From contig NZ_FNNE01000007.1 of NCBI RefSeq assembly GCF_900106945.1, positions 212,815 to 276,814 on the forward strand: 64,000 nucleotides of DNA. Direction: 5' to 3'. Shown piece after piece: positions 56,455 to 64,000 of this stretch (position 1 is the first letter of the stretch; each line of letters opens with the position of its first letter). The stretch is from Marinobacter mobilis (lineage in GTDB: Bacteria > Pseudomonadota > Gammaproteobacteria > Pseudomonadales > Oleiphilaceae). Below the pieces are notes generated by a model. The model was not told the DNA's origin and did no database searches. It saw nothing but the letters and a program-made list of their open reading frames with translations. Position numbers and translations under genes: made by a program.

Positions 56455-57098
56455 AACCCAGCTTCACCACTCTCGCAGCCATGGCCATGACCCTTTGGCT
56501 GTCTGCCTGCACCACGATTACCCTGGATCCCCTGCCGGAAGGCCTGACCGACCAGCCACCCCTCGACTGGCAGCAGCGACAAACCCAACTACAGTCCCTG
56601 CAACGCTGGCAACTGCAGGGCAAGCTCGCCGTCCGGCAACCGTCCGACAGCGGCAGCGCCATCATCAATTACTGGACCCAGCAGCACGAGGCCTACGAAC
56701 TCTCGCTGTCCTCTGCGTTTCTCGGCCTCGGAACCACCGAGCTTAAAGGTGTGCCCGGTTTCATTTCACTGACGCTGTCGGACGGCGAGACCTACCACTC
56801 AGCAGACCCTGAAGCGTTAGTCGAAGCCGCCACCGGCTGGCAGCTTCCCCTTGAGAGCCTGCCCTGGTGGATTCGCGGCCTGCCCAACCCGGCCAGCGAC
56901 TACCGCCTGTACTTCGATGGCGACCACAAACTGGCCCTGATCCGTCAGGACGGCTGGGAAATCCGCTACGATCGCTGGAACCGGTTCATGGCCGACAAAC
57001 CGGAACTGCCCGCCCGCATTACCGCGGTGAGCGGCGAAAAACGGGTGCGCGTGGCCGTAACCCAATGGCAAGCCCTGAACGCGGAGCCGGCCCAGTGA
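56451..57098 (+). CDS. lolB: Outer-membrane lipoprotein insertion protein LolB
   Basis: The 215-residue lipoprotein (lipobox LWLSAC, Cys at about residue 20) receives lipoproteins from LolA and inserts them into the outer membrane. Family-like segments include [20 protein letters not shown] (about 53-72), [12 protein letters not shown] and [15 protein letters not shown]. The GTG start overlaps the preceding stop (GTGA), and its own stop overlaps the ispE GTG start, so the three genes are tightly coupled. Confidence 0.93.
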   Translation: MKPSFTTLAAMAMTLWLSACTTITLDPLPEGLTDQPPLDWQQRQTQLQSLQRWQLQGKLAVRQPSDSGSAIINYWTQQHEAYELSLSSAFLGLGTTELKGVPGFISLTLSDGETYHSADPEALVEAATGWQLPLESLPWWIRGLPNPASDYRLYFDGDHKLALIRQDGWEIRYDRWNRFMADKPELPARITAVSGEKRVRVAVTQWQALNAEPAQ

Positions 57099-57949
57099 CC
57101 CTTACCCTGCCCTCACCAGCCAAGCTCAACCTGTTCCTGCACATCAACGGTCGCCGCGCCGACGGCTACCATGAGCTTCAGACTCTTTTTCAGTTCCTTG
57201 ATTACGGTGACGACCTGAGTTTCGAGTTACGGGGTGATGGCCAGATGGTCCTGAGCCCCTCCATCCCCGGCGTACCCGACGAAGACAACCTGATCATCCG
57301 CGCCGCAAGACTGCTGGCTGAACACAGCTCCCACCCCGTACCCGGGGTAAACATCACCCTCAACAAACGCCTGCCCATGGGCGGAGGGCTCGGTGGCGGC
57401 AGCTCCAACGCCGCAACGGTACTGCTGGCGCTTAACCACCTGTGGCGCCTGAACCTGGACACCGACACCCTGGCCCGGCTGGGCCTGCAGCTAGGCGCTG
57501 ATGTACCGGTATTTGTGCGCGGAACGGCTGCCTGGGCCGAGGGGGTGGGCGAAGTACTGACCCCGGCACAGCCGCCGGAAGACTGGTTCGTGGTGCTCAA
57601 GCCAGGCTGCGACATCAATACCGGAAAGATTTTTTCACAGGAAGGGTTGACAAGGGACACCCCGAGAATCAAAATAGCGCCCGCTTTTGAGGGAGACGCC
57701 TCGAGGTACCGAAATGACTGTGAGGATGTAGTTTGCAGACTGTATCCCGAGGTTAGAAAAAGCCTGGATTGGCTTTCACAATTCGGACCAGCAAGATTAA
57801 CCGGAACCGGGGCTTGCATTTTTGGACGTTTCCCTACAGAATCCGCAGCCCGGATTATCTGGGAAAGCAAACCCTCCGGCATCAAGGGGTTCGTAGCTAA
57901 AGGGGTGAACCTTTCACCTCTACACAAAAAGCTAGCAGAGCTGAAATGA
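57095..57949 (+). CDS. ispE: 4-diphosphocytidyl-2-C-methyl-D-erythritol kinase
   Basis: The 284-residue GHMP kinase of the MEP isoprenoid pathway has [20 protein letters not shown] at the N-terminus, the ATP-binding [20 protein letters not shown] (about 91-110) and [14 protein letters not shown] (about 233). The length is equal to the E. coli enzyme (283). The GTG start at 57095 overlaps the lolB stop. tRNA-Gln follows 19 bp after the stop, an order conserved in gammaproteobacteria. Confidence 0.97.
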   Translation: MTLTLPSPAKLNLFLHINGRRADGYHELQTLFQFLDYGDDLSFELRGDGQMVLSPSIPGVPDEDNLIIRAARLLAEHSSHPVPGVNITLNKRLPMGGGLGGGSSNAATVLLALNHLWRLNLDTDTLARLGLQLGADVPVFVRGTAAWAEGVGEVLTPAQPPEDWFVVLKPGCDINTGKIFSQEGLTRDTPRIKIAPAFEGDASRYRNDCEDVVCRLYPEVRKSLDWLSQFGPARLTGTGACIFGRFPTESAARIIWESKPSGIKGFVAKGVNLSPLHKKLAELK

Positions 57950-57968
57950 TGCCAAAGAAGCACGTTAC

Positions 57969-58043
57969 TGGGGTGTCGCCAAGTGGTAAGGCAACGGGTT
58001 TTGATCCCGTCATTCGCAGGTTCGAGTCCTGCCACCCCAGCCA
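57969..58043 (+). tRNA. tRNA-Gln (anticodon TTG)
   Basis: The 75-nt sequence folds as a cloverleaf: acceptor stem TGGGGTG / CACCCCA, T arm with GGTTCGAGTCC, anticodon stem ACGGG / CCCGT around loop TTTTGAT, giving anticodon TTG at 58001-58003; discriminator G and encoded CCA at 58041-58043. Its position between ispE and prs is the classic one. Confidence 0.97.
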
Positions 58044-58095
58044 TCTTTCCCCCTCTGAATCTGAATCCAACGCTGAGACTCTGAAGGATACCGTC

Positions 58096-59040
58096 GTGTC
58101 CAAACTGATGATTTTTGCTGGTAACGCTCACCCGGAACTTGCCCAGAGCATTGCCAAAAAACTCGCCATCCCCATGGGCCAGGCCACTGTAGGCAAGTTC
58201 AGCGACGGTGAAACCACCGTTGAGATCAACGAGAACGTTCGTGGCCACGACGTCTTCATTATCCAGCCGACCTGCAATCCGACAAACGACAACCTGATGG
58301 AACTGATCGTTATGGCGGATGCTCTGCGCCGGGCTTCTGCTACCCGTATCACCGCGGTTGTTCCTTATTACGGCTATGCCCGTCAGGATCGCCGGGTACG
58401 TTCCACCCGGGTAGCCATCAGCGCCAAGGTCGTGGCAGACATGATCTCCAGCATCGGCGTTGACCGGGTTCTGACCGTTGACCTGCACGCCGACCAGATT
58501 CAGGGCTTCTTCGACATCCCGGTGGACAACATTTATGCCACTCCGGTGATGATGGAAGATATCGAAAAACAGAACTTCGAGAACTTTGTTGTCGTTTCCC
58601 CGGACGTCGGCGGCGTTGTCCGCGCCCGCGCTGTCGCCAAGCGACTGGATGATGCCGATCTGGCCATCATCGACAAGCGTCGTCCGAAGGCCAACGTTTC
58701 CCAGGTGATGCACATCATCGGTGACGTAAAAGACAAGACCTGCATCCTGGTCGACGACATTGTGGATACTGCCGGCACCCTCTGTAAGGCTGCCGACGCG
58801 CTGAAAGAACACGGCGCCGCCAAGGTTGTGGCTTACATCACCCACCCGGTGCTGTCTGGCCCAGCCATTGAGAACATCAGCAATTCCACACTGGACGAAC
58901 TGGTTGTTTGCGACACCATCCCGCTGGATGAAAAAGTCCGCAACTGTGATAGAATTCGCCCCCTTAGCATGGCCGGCCTCCTGGCAGAGTCTATTCGTCG
59001 CGTCAGCAACGAAGAGTCTATCAGCCAGATGTTTGAATAA
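58096..59040 (+). CDS. prs: Ribose-phosphate pyrophosphokinase
   Basis: The 314-residue enzyme makes PRPP from ribose-5-phosphate and ATP for nucleotide, histidine and NAD synthesis. Motifs: [18 protein letters not shown] (about 34-51), [17 protein letters not shown] (about 93-109), the catalytic [15 protein letters not shown] and the PRPP-binding [14 protein letters not shown] (about 216). The start is GTG 58096 with GAAGGA upstream; the frame is open upstream through the tRNA, which is not coding. Length as in E. coli (315). Confidence 0.98.
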   Translation: MSKLMIFAGNAHPELAQSIAKKLAIPMGQATVGKFSDGETTVEINENVRGHDVFIIQPTCNPTNDNLMELIVMADALRRASATRITAVVPYYGYARQDRRVRSTRVAISAKVVADMISSIGVDRVLTVDLHADQIQGFFDIPVDNIYATPVMMEDIEKQNFENFVVVSPDVGGVVRARAVAKRLDDADLAIIDKRRPKANVSQVMHIIGDVKDKTCILVDDIVDTAGTLCKAADALKEHGAAKVVAYITHPVLSGPAIENISNSTLDELVVCDTIPLDEKVRNCDRIRPLSMAGLLAESIRRVSNEESISQMFE

Positions 59041-59062
59041 AGCCCGCCAGGCGAACAGATCC

Positions 59063-59096
59063 AAGCCGGGAGCCCTTTTGGGCTCCCGGCTTGTTT
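59063..59096 (+). terminator. Rho-independent terminator after prs
   Basis: A perfect 13-bp stem (AAGCCGGGAGCCC at 59063-59075; GGGCTCCCGGCTT at 59080-59092) with a TTTT loop is followed by GTTT. It separates prs from rplY. Confidence 0.85.
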
Positions 59097-59196
59097 AACT
59101 TGCCGGAAAACAAACGTTTTTCGGCTTTTTCATAGCAAACCACCTGTAGCATCAGCCTGGTCGCGGGCCGCTCAGGTGCTGATTGAGGTAATTGAT

Positions 59197-59829
59197 ATGT
59201 CTCAGGAATTCGTACTCGAAGTCGCCCTTCGTGACGACCAGGGCAAAGGTGCGAGCCGCCGCCTGCGTCGCGAAGAAGGCAAAGTGCCGGCCATCATCTA
59301 CGGTGGCGGCAAAGACGCAACTGCGATCTCTCTGCGTCAGAACGAAATGGTGAAAGCGCTGGAAAACGAAGCGTTCTACTCCCACATTCTGACCCTGAAG
59401 GTTGACGGTAAAGACGAAAGCGTGATCCTGAAGGATCTGCAGCGTCACCCGTACAAGCCGACCCTGATCCACGCTGACTTCCTGCGCGTCGACAAGGACC
59501 ACGAAATCCACGTCAACGTACCGCTGCACTTCGTTAACGAAGACACTGCACCGGCCGTTAAGACCGAAGGTGGCAAGGTATCTCACCAGATGACTGAAGT
59601 AGAAGTTATCTGTCTGCCGCAGAACCTGCCTGAGTTTATCGAAGTGGACATCACCGACGTAGCGATGGATCAGGTCCTGCACCTGAGCGACCTGAAGCTG
59701 CCGGAAGGCGTTCGCATTGCTGCTCTGCAGCAGGGCGAAGATCACAACCTGCCGGTTCTGGCGATCCACAAGCCGAAGGGCGCCAAGGACGACGAAGCCG
59801 CAGCTGAAGAAGGCGAAGGCGAGGAGTAA
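59197..59829 (+). CDS. rplY: 50S ribosomal protein L25, Ctc type
   Basis: The 210-residue protein has the 5S rRNA-binding L25 domain (about 1-95; LRRE then GKVPAIIYGGGKD) plus the C-terminal Ctc/TL5 beta domain (about 100-190; PLHFVNEDTAPAVKTEGG; LPEFIEVDITDVAMDQVLHL) and an acidic tail. ATG 59197 was chosen over an in-frame ATG at 59176 because GAGG lies eight to twelve bases upstream and the product start MSQEFVLEV is typical. pth follows 21 bp later. Confidence 0.96.
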   Translation: MSQEFVLEVALRDDQGKGASRRLRREEGKVPAIIYGGGKDATAISLRQNEMVKALENEAFYSHILTLKVDGKDESVILKDLQRHPYKPTLIHADFLRVDKDHEIHVNVPLHFVNEDTAPAVKTEGGKVSHQMTEVEVICLPQNLPEFIEVDITDVAMDQVLHLSDLKLPEGVRIAALQQGEDHNLPVLAIHKPKGAKDDEAAAEEGEGEE

Positions 59830-59850
59830 TCCCGCCTGGGGCGACGGTCA

Positions 59851-60441
59851 ATGGCGCAGCAGATTGTCATGGTGGTGGGACTGGGTAACCCCGGTGCCGA
59901 CTATGAAAATACCCGTCACAACGCCGGCGCCCTGTTCGTCGAAGCTCTGGCCCGCCATGCGGGCCAGACGCTCCGTCCGGAAAAGAAGTTCCACGGCTTT
60001 TACAGCCGCATTCACTGGCAGGGACTCGACCTGCATCTGTTAAATCCGACCACCTTCATGAACCGAAGCGGGCTGGCCATCAAGGCCTTGGCGGATTTCT
60101 ACAAACTGACCCCTGAACAGATCCTCGTTGCTCACGACGAACTCGACCTGCCCCCCGGCACGGCCAAGCTCAAGCAAGGCGGCGGCCACGGCGGCCACAA
60201 TGGTCTGCGTGACACCATCAGCCATCTCGGCAGCAAGGACTTTCATCGCCTGCGTATCGGCATCGGCCATCCCGGCGACGCCAAAAAGGTAACCGGTTAC
60301 GTGCTCGGCCGCTTTGGCAAACAGGAAAGCGAAGAGCTGGACGCCGTGATCGACGAAGCCATCCGCGTTCTGCCCGACGCCAGCAGCGGCAAAATGGCCC
60401 CCGCCATGAACCGCCTGCACAGTTTCAAACCCGGCAACTGA
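59851..60441 (+). CDS. pth: Peptidyl-tRNA hydrolase
   Basis: The 196-residue enzyme recycles tRNA from dropped-off peptidyl-tRNA. Motifs: [20 protein letters not shown] (about 8-27, catalytic His in RHNAG), [10 protein letters not shown] (about 65) and [20 protein letters not shown] (about 110-129). The length is close to E. coli Pth (194). It lies in the rplY-pth-ychF order conserved in many gammaproteobacteria. Confidence 0.97.
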   Translation: MAQQIVMVVGLGNPGADYENTRHNAGALFVEALARHAGQTLRPEKKFHGFYSRIHWQGLDLHLLNPTTFMNRSGLAIKALADFYKLTPEQILVAHDELDLPPGTAKLKQGGGHGGHNGLRDTISHLGSKDFHRLRIGIGHPGDAKKVTGYVLGRFGKQESEELDAVIDEAIRVLPDASSGKMAPAMNRLHSFKPGN

Positions 60442-60546
60442 TCCCCCCCCTCCACCTTCTGTTGCCTGCGGACACTCCGCACTCGCGCCCTGCCCCCTCG
60501 ACCGGTATAATCCCGCCACAATTTTCAGTATCAGCAGAGGCAATCC

Positions 60547-61638
60547 ATGGGCTTTAACTGCGGCATCGTCGGCCTTCCTAACGTCGGCAAATCCACCCTG
60601 TTCAACGCACTGACCAAAGCCGGCATTGGCGCGGAAAACTTCCCGTTCTGCACCATCGAACCGAACTCCGGCGTCGTGCCCATGCCAGACCCACGCCTCA
60701 CCAAGCTGGCAGAGATCGTCAAGCCTGAACGGGTTCTGCCCACGACCATGGAGTTTGTCGATATTGCCGGCCTCGTCGAAGGCGCCTCCAAGGGTGAAGG
60801 CCTGGGCAACCAGTTCCTCGCCAACATCCGCCAGACCGACGCCATTGCCCATGTCGTGCGCTGCTTTGAAGACGACAACGTGATCCACGTTTCCAACAAG
60901 GTCCATCCGGCAGCCGATATCGAGGTGATCAACACCGAGCTGGCGCTGGCTGACATGGACACCGTGGAAAAAGCCATCAAGCGAGTCCAGCGCGTTGCCA
61001 AGAGCGGCGACAAGACCGCCAAGGCCCAGCTGGAAGTCTTTGAAAAGCTGTTGCCGGTGCTGAACGAAGGCAAACCGGTACGTGGCATGGCGCTGAGCAC
61101 CGAAGAAGAGGTTCTGATTCGTGAGCTGTGCCTGCTGACCGTCAAGCCCACCATGTACATTGCCAACGTCTCTGAAGACGGTTTCGAAAACAACCCGTTC
61201 CTGGATCAGGTACGTGAAATCGCCGCGGCAGAGAACGCCGTCGTGGTTCCGATCTGCAACAAGATCGAAGCGGAAATTTCTGAACTGGAAGACGAAGAGA
61301 AGAGCATGTTCCTGGAGGAAATGGGCATGGAAGAGCCCGGCCTCGACCGAGTGATCCGCGCCGGCTATAACCTCCTGGGCCTGCAGACCTACTTTACCGC
61401 TGGCGTGAAGGAAGTTCGTGCCTGGACTGTCCGCATCGGCGCGACCGCCCCTCAGGCCGCCGGTGTCATTCACACCGACTTTGAGCGTGGCTTCATCCGT
61501 GCCGAAGTCATCAGCTACGACGACTTTGTACAGAACAACGGCGAAGCCGGTGCCAAGGAAGCCGGAAAATGGCGCCTGGAAGGCAAGGAATACATCGTCA
61601 AAGACGGCGACGTCATCCATTTCCGCTTCAACGTGTAA
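60547..61638 (+). CDS. ychF: Redox-regulated ATPase YchF (Obg-like)
   Basis: The 363-residue OLA1/YchF protein has P-loop [18 protein letters not shown] (about 6-23), [20 protein letters not shown] (about 72-91), the NKIE motif (about 237-240) and a TGS-domain C-terminus (about 275-363). It binds ATP rather than GTP and the ribosome. Length as in E. coli (363). The 105-bp gap after pth contains no recognisable gene. Confidence 0.97.
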   Translation: MGFNCGIVGLPNVGKSTLFNALTKAGIGAENFPFCTIEPNSGVVPMPDPRLTKLAEIVKPERVLPTTMEFVDIAGLVEGASKGEGLGNQFLANIRQTDAIAHVVRCFEDDNVIHVSNKVHPAADIEVINTELALADMDTVEKAIKRVQRVAKSGDKTAKAQLEVFEKLLPVLNEGKPVRGMALSTEEEVLIRELCLLTVKPTMYIANVSEDGFENNPFLDQVREIAAAENAVVVPICNKIEAEISELEDEEKSMFLEEMGMEEPGLDRVIRAGYNLLGLQTYFTAGVKEVRAWTVRIGATAPQAAGVIHTDFERGFIRAEVISYDDFVQNNGEAGAKEAGKWRLEGKEYIVKDGDVIHFRFNV

Positions 61639-61730
61639 TTTTTTAGAAAAAAACGGCGCCTTCCCCTTGACAGAAAGCGCCCATTTCTTGAAAATACGCG
61701 CCTCGTTTGGGGCATAGCCCAAGGCGAAAT

Positions 61731-61807
61731 GGCAAGGTAGCTCAGTTGGTTAGAGCACAGCACTCATAATGCTGGGGTCGGCGGTTCGACTCCGCCCCTT
61801 GCTACCA
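61731..61807 (+). tRNA. tRNA-Met (elongator, anticodon CAT)
   Basis: The 77-nt cloverleaf has acceptor GGCAAGG / CCTTGCT (first pair G-T), D arm with AGCTCAGTTGGTTAGAGC, anticodon stem CAGCA / TGCTG with loop CTCATAA (CAT at 61765-61767), T arm GGTTCGACTCC and encoded CCA. The G1-U72 pair and the D arm match elongator rather than initiator tRNA-Met. Confidence 0.95.
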
Positions 61808-61815
61808 GTATTCGA

Positions 61816-61843
61816 AAAAGCCCGCTTTTAGCGGGCTTTTTTA
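61816..61843 (+). terminator. Rho-independent terminator after tRNA-Met
   Basis: AGCCCGC (61819-61825 region) and GCGGGCT (61831-61837) form a hairpin with A-run before and six T after. Confidence 0.85.
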
Positions 61844-62057
61844 TTGCCTGAAATAATGCCTTTTCGACCGCCGGGCATAGTCCGCCCCTAACCCACCAAC
61901 TCCCTCTCCCGTCGTCAACGCTTAGAAGCGGAACGCCAGCCAAGGCGTTTATCCATCAGCTATTGTTGCTGCCGCAGCTCATCCGATCTCGAACCAGGAC
62001 GCCTTACAGTCCACGACTGCATGTCACTGTGCTTTTACTCCCGGATGCAATGCTGAA

Positions 62058-62465
62058 CTAAGGCTGCTCGTCGAATACCGCGACGCCGTCAGGAATGGAA
62101 AACCAGTCCTGCTTCTCGCTTACCCAAACATGGGCCGTCGGCTTGATGATGCTGGTGTCGGACAGGTTTGACGGTTTGAGTTTGATCTTGTCAGGCTCCT
62201 TTGGGTCGAAGTGGTACATTCGATTGCCACAGGTTGAACAAAACTTTGCCCCGTTGACATTGCCGCTGTCGGCGATGCGACGCCATTCAACCATGTCACC
62301 CTGAAACTTAATGTCATCCGCACTTACAACGGCCGTGATACTGAATGCGCTTGTCGACAGCTTCTGACATTCCTTACAGTGGCACGCCACAACCATCAGC
62401 GGCTCGGCAAGCAATTGATAGCTGACACCCCCACATTGACACGACCCTTCGATTGGATAGCTCAT
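62058..62465 (-). CDS. GFA-family (glutathione-dependent formaldehyde-activating-like) protein
   Basis: The 135-residue protein has the zinc cysteines of the Gfa/CENP-V family: GSCQCGGVSY (about 8-17), ACHCKECQK (about 28-36) and FCSTCGNRMY (about 77-86). The family includes S-hydroxymethylglutathione synthase, but most small members have no proven activity. It is the first of three short minus-strand genes between tRNA-Met and the IS element; the 213 bp before it contain no recognisable gene. Confidence 0.88.
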   Translation of the reverse strand: MSYPIEGSCQCGGVSYQLLAEPLMVVACHCKECQKLSTSAFSITAVVSADDIKFQGDMVEWRRIADSGNVNGAKFCSTCGNRMYHFDPKEPDKIKLKPSNLSDTSIIKPTAHVWVSEKQDWFSIPDGVAVFDEQP

Positions 62466-62586
62466 AGACCTCTCTTAACGTTAGACATCGCCTTTCGCGA
62501 ACTTCCCGCGAGCAGAAGGCATTTTAGCGCTCGCAGCACTGCACAACGGCCTGATTTGCCGGTAGCTGCCCCCATGACTTACCGGG

Positions 62587-63129
62587 TTACGCAGGCGTTT
62601 CCTCGGGGATCAGAGCCAACAAATCAGTCACCCCAATACCCACGCCTGCCTGCGAAAGTAACGCAGACACCTGCCCTCGATGATGGGTCTGATGGTTAAA
62701 AAAATGAAGAATCAGGCTCGAATACCGCTTATTGGCAGGCACCCCTTTCGTGTTTCGGTAGCTGAGCAGCCTCCCCAGATCCTTATCGGATAGCCCCGCG
62801 ATCCAGTTAATAATCAGTCGATCCAACCAGATTCGCTGCTCGGCTAAACAACCCAGGTCATCATGGAGCGTTTGATCCAGGCGCGTTGGAGCCTGAAGCT
62901 CTGCCACCGGCCGCAAGGCGTCCAGAGAAGCTGGATCGGTAGCAAAGCGTTGGAGCCAGAGGATATCCCCCACCAGGATATGATTCAGGGTACCCAGCAC
63001 AGAGCCGAAAAAGGCCCCCCGATCTTTTGCCAACTCCGCCGCCGACAGCTGCCCCGCGGCCTCATACAGGTTCGAGTTCATCCACTGATTGTAGGCGGCA
63101 AGCAATTCAAACTGATGTTTCAAGCTCAT
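62587..63129 (-). CDS. DinB-like/DUF664 four-helix-bundle protein
   Basis: The 180-residue protein has the three histidines of the YfiT/DinB metalloprotein fold: one in LNHILVGDILW (about 47) and two in HFFNHQTHHRGQVSALL (about 144). Such proteins are putative metal-dependent thiol transferases or hydrolases. It is not related to DNA polymerase IV despite the shared name. ATG 63129 gives the family-like start MSLKHQFELLAAYN. Confidence 0.82.
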   Translation of the reverse strand: MSLKHQFELLAAYNQWMNSNLYEAAGQLSAAELAKDRGAFFGSVLGTLNHILVGDILWLQRFATDPASLDALRPVAELQAPTRLDQTLHDDLGCLAEQRIWLDRLIINWIAGLSDKDLGRLLSYRNTKGVPANKRYSSLILHFFNHQTHHRGQVSALLSQAGVGIGVTDLLALIPEETPA

Positions 63130-63234
63130 AGAGATCCGTCTCATGTGTCACACGCAGGGAAGGGGCTGGCCAACCGGGACCCCGATCCCCCTTCAGCCCC
63201 CATGCTAATTGATCCACAGCGTATCCTACGTCCG

Positions 63235-63594
63235 TTAGCGTGCCCCCTTCCATTGTTCGGTATCGACAAACCACCGCTCCTCGTAGATCTTGTCGCCATC
63301 GAACCGGAACAAGACCGCCAACTGAGACCCACTCACCTTGTCGGACTGCCAGTCGACAATGGAAACAACCTCATCGGGACCCTCAATGTGGCGCAGCCCG
63401 GTGATTTTAAAGCCTGCCGGGAGCACCTCCCCCAGCCTTCCCAAGGCGTCGCGAAACGCCGTACGCCCGCTAACAATGTCCGTCTGCCCGGGCATGATGA
63501 ACGTCATCTCGTCCTGATAGTCCTCCACCAGGGCATCGAACTCGCCCGAGGCAGCCGCATCCCACCCCCGTTGCACAATCTCTGTCGCATTCAT
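63235..63594 (-). CDS. SnoaL/NTF2-like protein
   Basis: The 119-residue product has the alpha+beta barrel pattern of SnoaL-like proteins (ATEIVQRGWDAAASGEFDAL; FRDALGRLGEVLPAGFKITG; QLAVLFRFDGDKIYEERWF). The family includes small isomerases and many proteins of unknown role. ATG 63594 is supported by GGAGGAG seven bases upstream; the frame is open much further (to 63840) but that part looks non-coding. Confidence 0.75.
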   Translation of the reverse strand: MNATEIVQRGWDAAASGEFDALVEDYQDEMTFIMPGQTDIVSGRTAFRDALGRLGEVLPAGFKITGLRHIEGPDEVVSIVDWQSDKVSGSQLAVLFRFDGDKIYEERWFVDTEQWKGAR

Positions 63595-63906
63595 TGCTCT
63601 CCTCCCCATCCGCCTTGATACGTACCCCGGCATTTGGCGAACCAGCGGCCGGCAGGCACGCATCAGCATAGAACGAGGCAGATGATGATCCTCTCTCTTT
63701 GAGCATAGACCATGGGGAGCCGGAAGCTGGCTCGGACGATGTTTCGAGCGTATTGAGCAAACCTGGCTTGGTGACCGGCCCTTGAAAAAGCCTGTCCCGG
63801 TTTTCTGCAAAGATGAACTGATAACTTTTCCCAATATCATATAAAAAAAAGCTCGAACCCCCTGTGGCTCCGTCGCTAACCTAACTCTTTCTATTAGTTA
63901 GCATTC
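63595..63906. other. Intergenic stretch before the IS element
   Basis: About 312 bp without a supported gene. It holds the likely promoter of the SnoaL-like gene (AT-rich around 63830-63850) and a small inverted repeat CTAACT/AGTTAG (63881-63886 and 63896-63901) right at the IS boundary. Confidence 0.4.
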
Positions 63907-64000
63907 TGTAGTGGTCAACTAATCCCGGACAGTATTTTAAGTTTTTCCTCGGCAGCAACCGGAGAAATGCCACCGTTGAATGAGTGTGGTCGCTGCCGGT
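63907..64000 (-). mobile_element. IS3-family insertion sequence, right end (truncated by window)
   Basis: The element begins at TGTAGTGGTCAACTAATCCC (63907 on), which has the TG terminus and the look of an IS3-family terminal inverted repeat, and continues into the transposase 3' end. The rest lies beyond the window, so the other inverted repeat and the target duplication cannot be checked. Confidence 0.75.
63915..64000 (-). CDS. IS3-family transposase OrfB, C-terminal end (partial)
   Basis: The minus strand reads RQRPHSFNGGISPVAAEEKL followed by KILSGIS and a stop (TGA at 63917-63915), the typical C-terminus of IS3-family rve-type integrases. Only 28 codons are in the window, so intactness of the DDE site cannot be judged. 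Confidence 0.8.
   Translation of the reverse strand, partial: RQRPHSFNGGISPVAAEEKLKILSGIS

Noticed and set aside
57202..59064. 620-codon open frame on the minus strand across ispE, tRNA-Gln and prs
   Set aside because: It is antisense to two certain genes and a tRNA; its translation resembles no family.
60040..61722. 560-codon open frame on the minus strand across pth and ychF
   Set aside because: It is antisense to two certain genes; the openness follows from codon bias in a GC-rich genome.
1..64000. CRISPR arrays, rRNA genes, riboswitches or a complete prophage
   Set aside because: No regularly spaced repeats, rRNA sequence, known aptamer pattern or phage gene cluster was seen on reading both strands.

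Overview
The window looks like a chromosomal stretch of a marine gammaproteobacterium, most likely Marinobacter or a close relative. The evidence is a GC-rich sequence and gammaproteobacterial gene orders (ffh, rpsP-rimM-trmD-rplS then xerD; hemA-prfA-prmC divergent from a TPR lipoprotein-lolB-ispE-tRNA-Gln-prs-rplY-pth-ychF; minCDE; glpK/glpR/glpD). It also carries a PEP-CTERM protein and several fatty-acid or lipid genes. The genus is inferred from protein resemblance and was not tested by a search.

Layout. 1-3.9 kb: translation and secretion housekeeping on the minus strand (xerD start, rplS, trmD, rimM, rpsP, ffh). 4-10.5 kb: membrane proteins (YpjD-like, CorB-like, Yip1 family), a large DUF1631 protein, a TonB-like protein and grxD. 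10.9-12.9 kb: argF followed by an orphan ABC ATPase. 12.9-17 kb: glycerol catabolism (glpK, glpR, glpD) with three visible GlpR-type operators. 17.2-19.6 kb: an RstA/RstB-like two-component system. 19.9-26.7 kb: lipid genes (olsB-like, olsA-like, a GT4 glycosyltransferase, a PAP2 phosphatase), interrupted by an FKBP isomerase, an acyl-CoA hydrolase/transferase and a small secreted protein. 26.7-28.9 kb: dinB and a PEP-CTERM protein with a sigma-54-type promoter. 29-31.7 kb: DUF1244-HopJ-minC-minD-minE. 31.7-38.5 kb: DUF2804, START, CBS, PhoH, acyl-CoA synthetase and AraC-type regulator. 38.6-41.3 kb: a Tle1-like lipase with a DUF2931 lipoprotein. 41.4-44.5 kb: a beta-oxidation-like operon. 44.7-49 kb: YjbQ, HD-GYP and a rimB-rimK-deacylase cluster. 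49-61.8 kb: phrB and two housekeeping operons with two tRNAs. 62-64 kb: small accessory genes and the end of an IS3-family element cut by the window edge.

The most interesting signal is regulatory. Two separate arrays of PhoB-type half-sites, each with an exact 11-bp period, precede olsB-olsA (four to five repeats) and the glycosyltransferase-PAP2 pair (four repeats). Together they suggest a phosphate-starvation membrane-lipid remodelling locus: ornithine lipids from OlsB/OlsA, and possibly diacylglycerol from PAP2 that the glycosyltransferase turns into a phosphorus-free glycolipid. The glycolipid branch is inference.

Other points worth attention are the -24/-12 promoter ahead of the PEP-CTERM gene, the Tle1-like toxin/immunity pair with no secretion genes beside it, the translational coupling of DUF1244 and HopJ to minC, and the operator layout of the glycerol genes. 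No CRISPR array, rRNA operon or complete prophage was seen.
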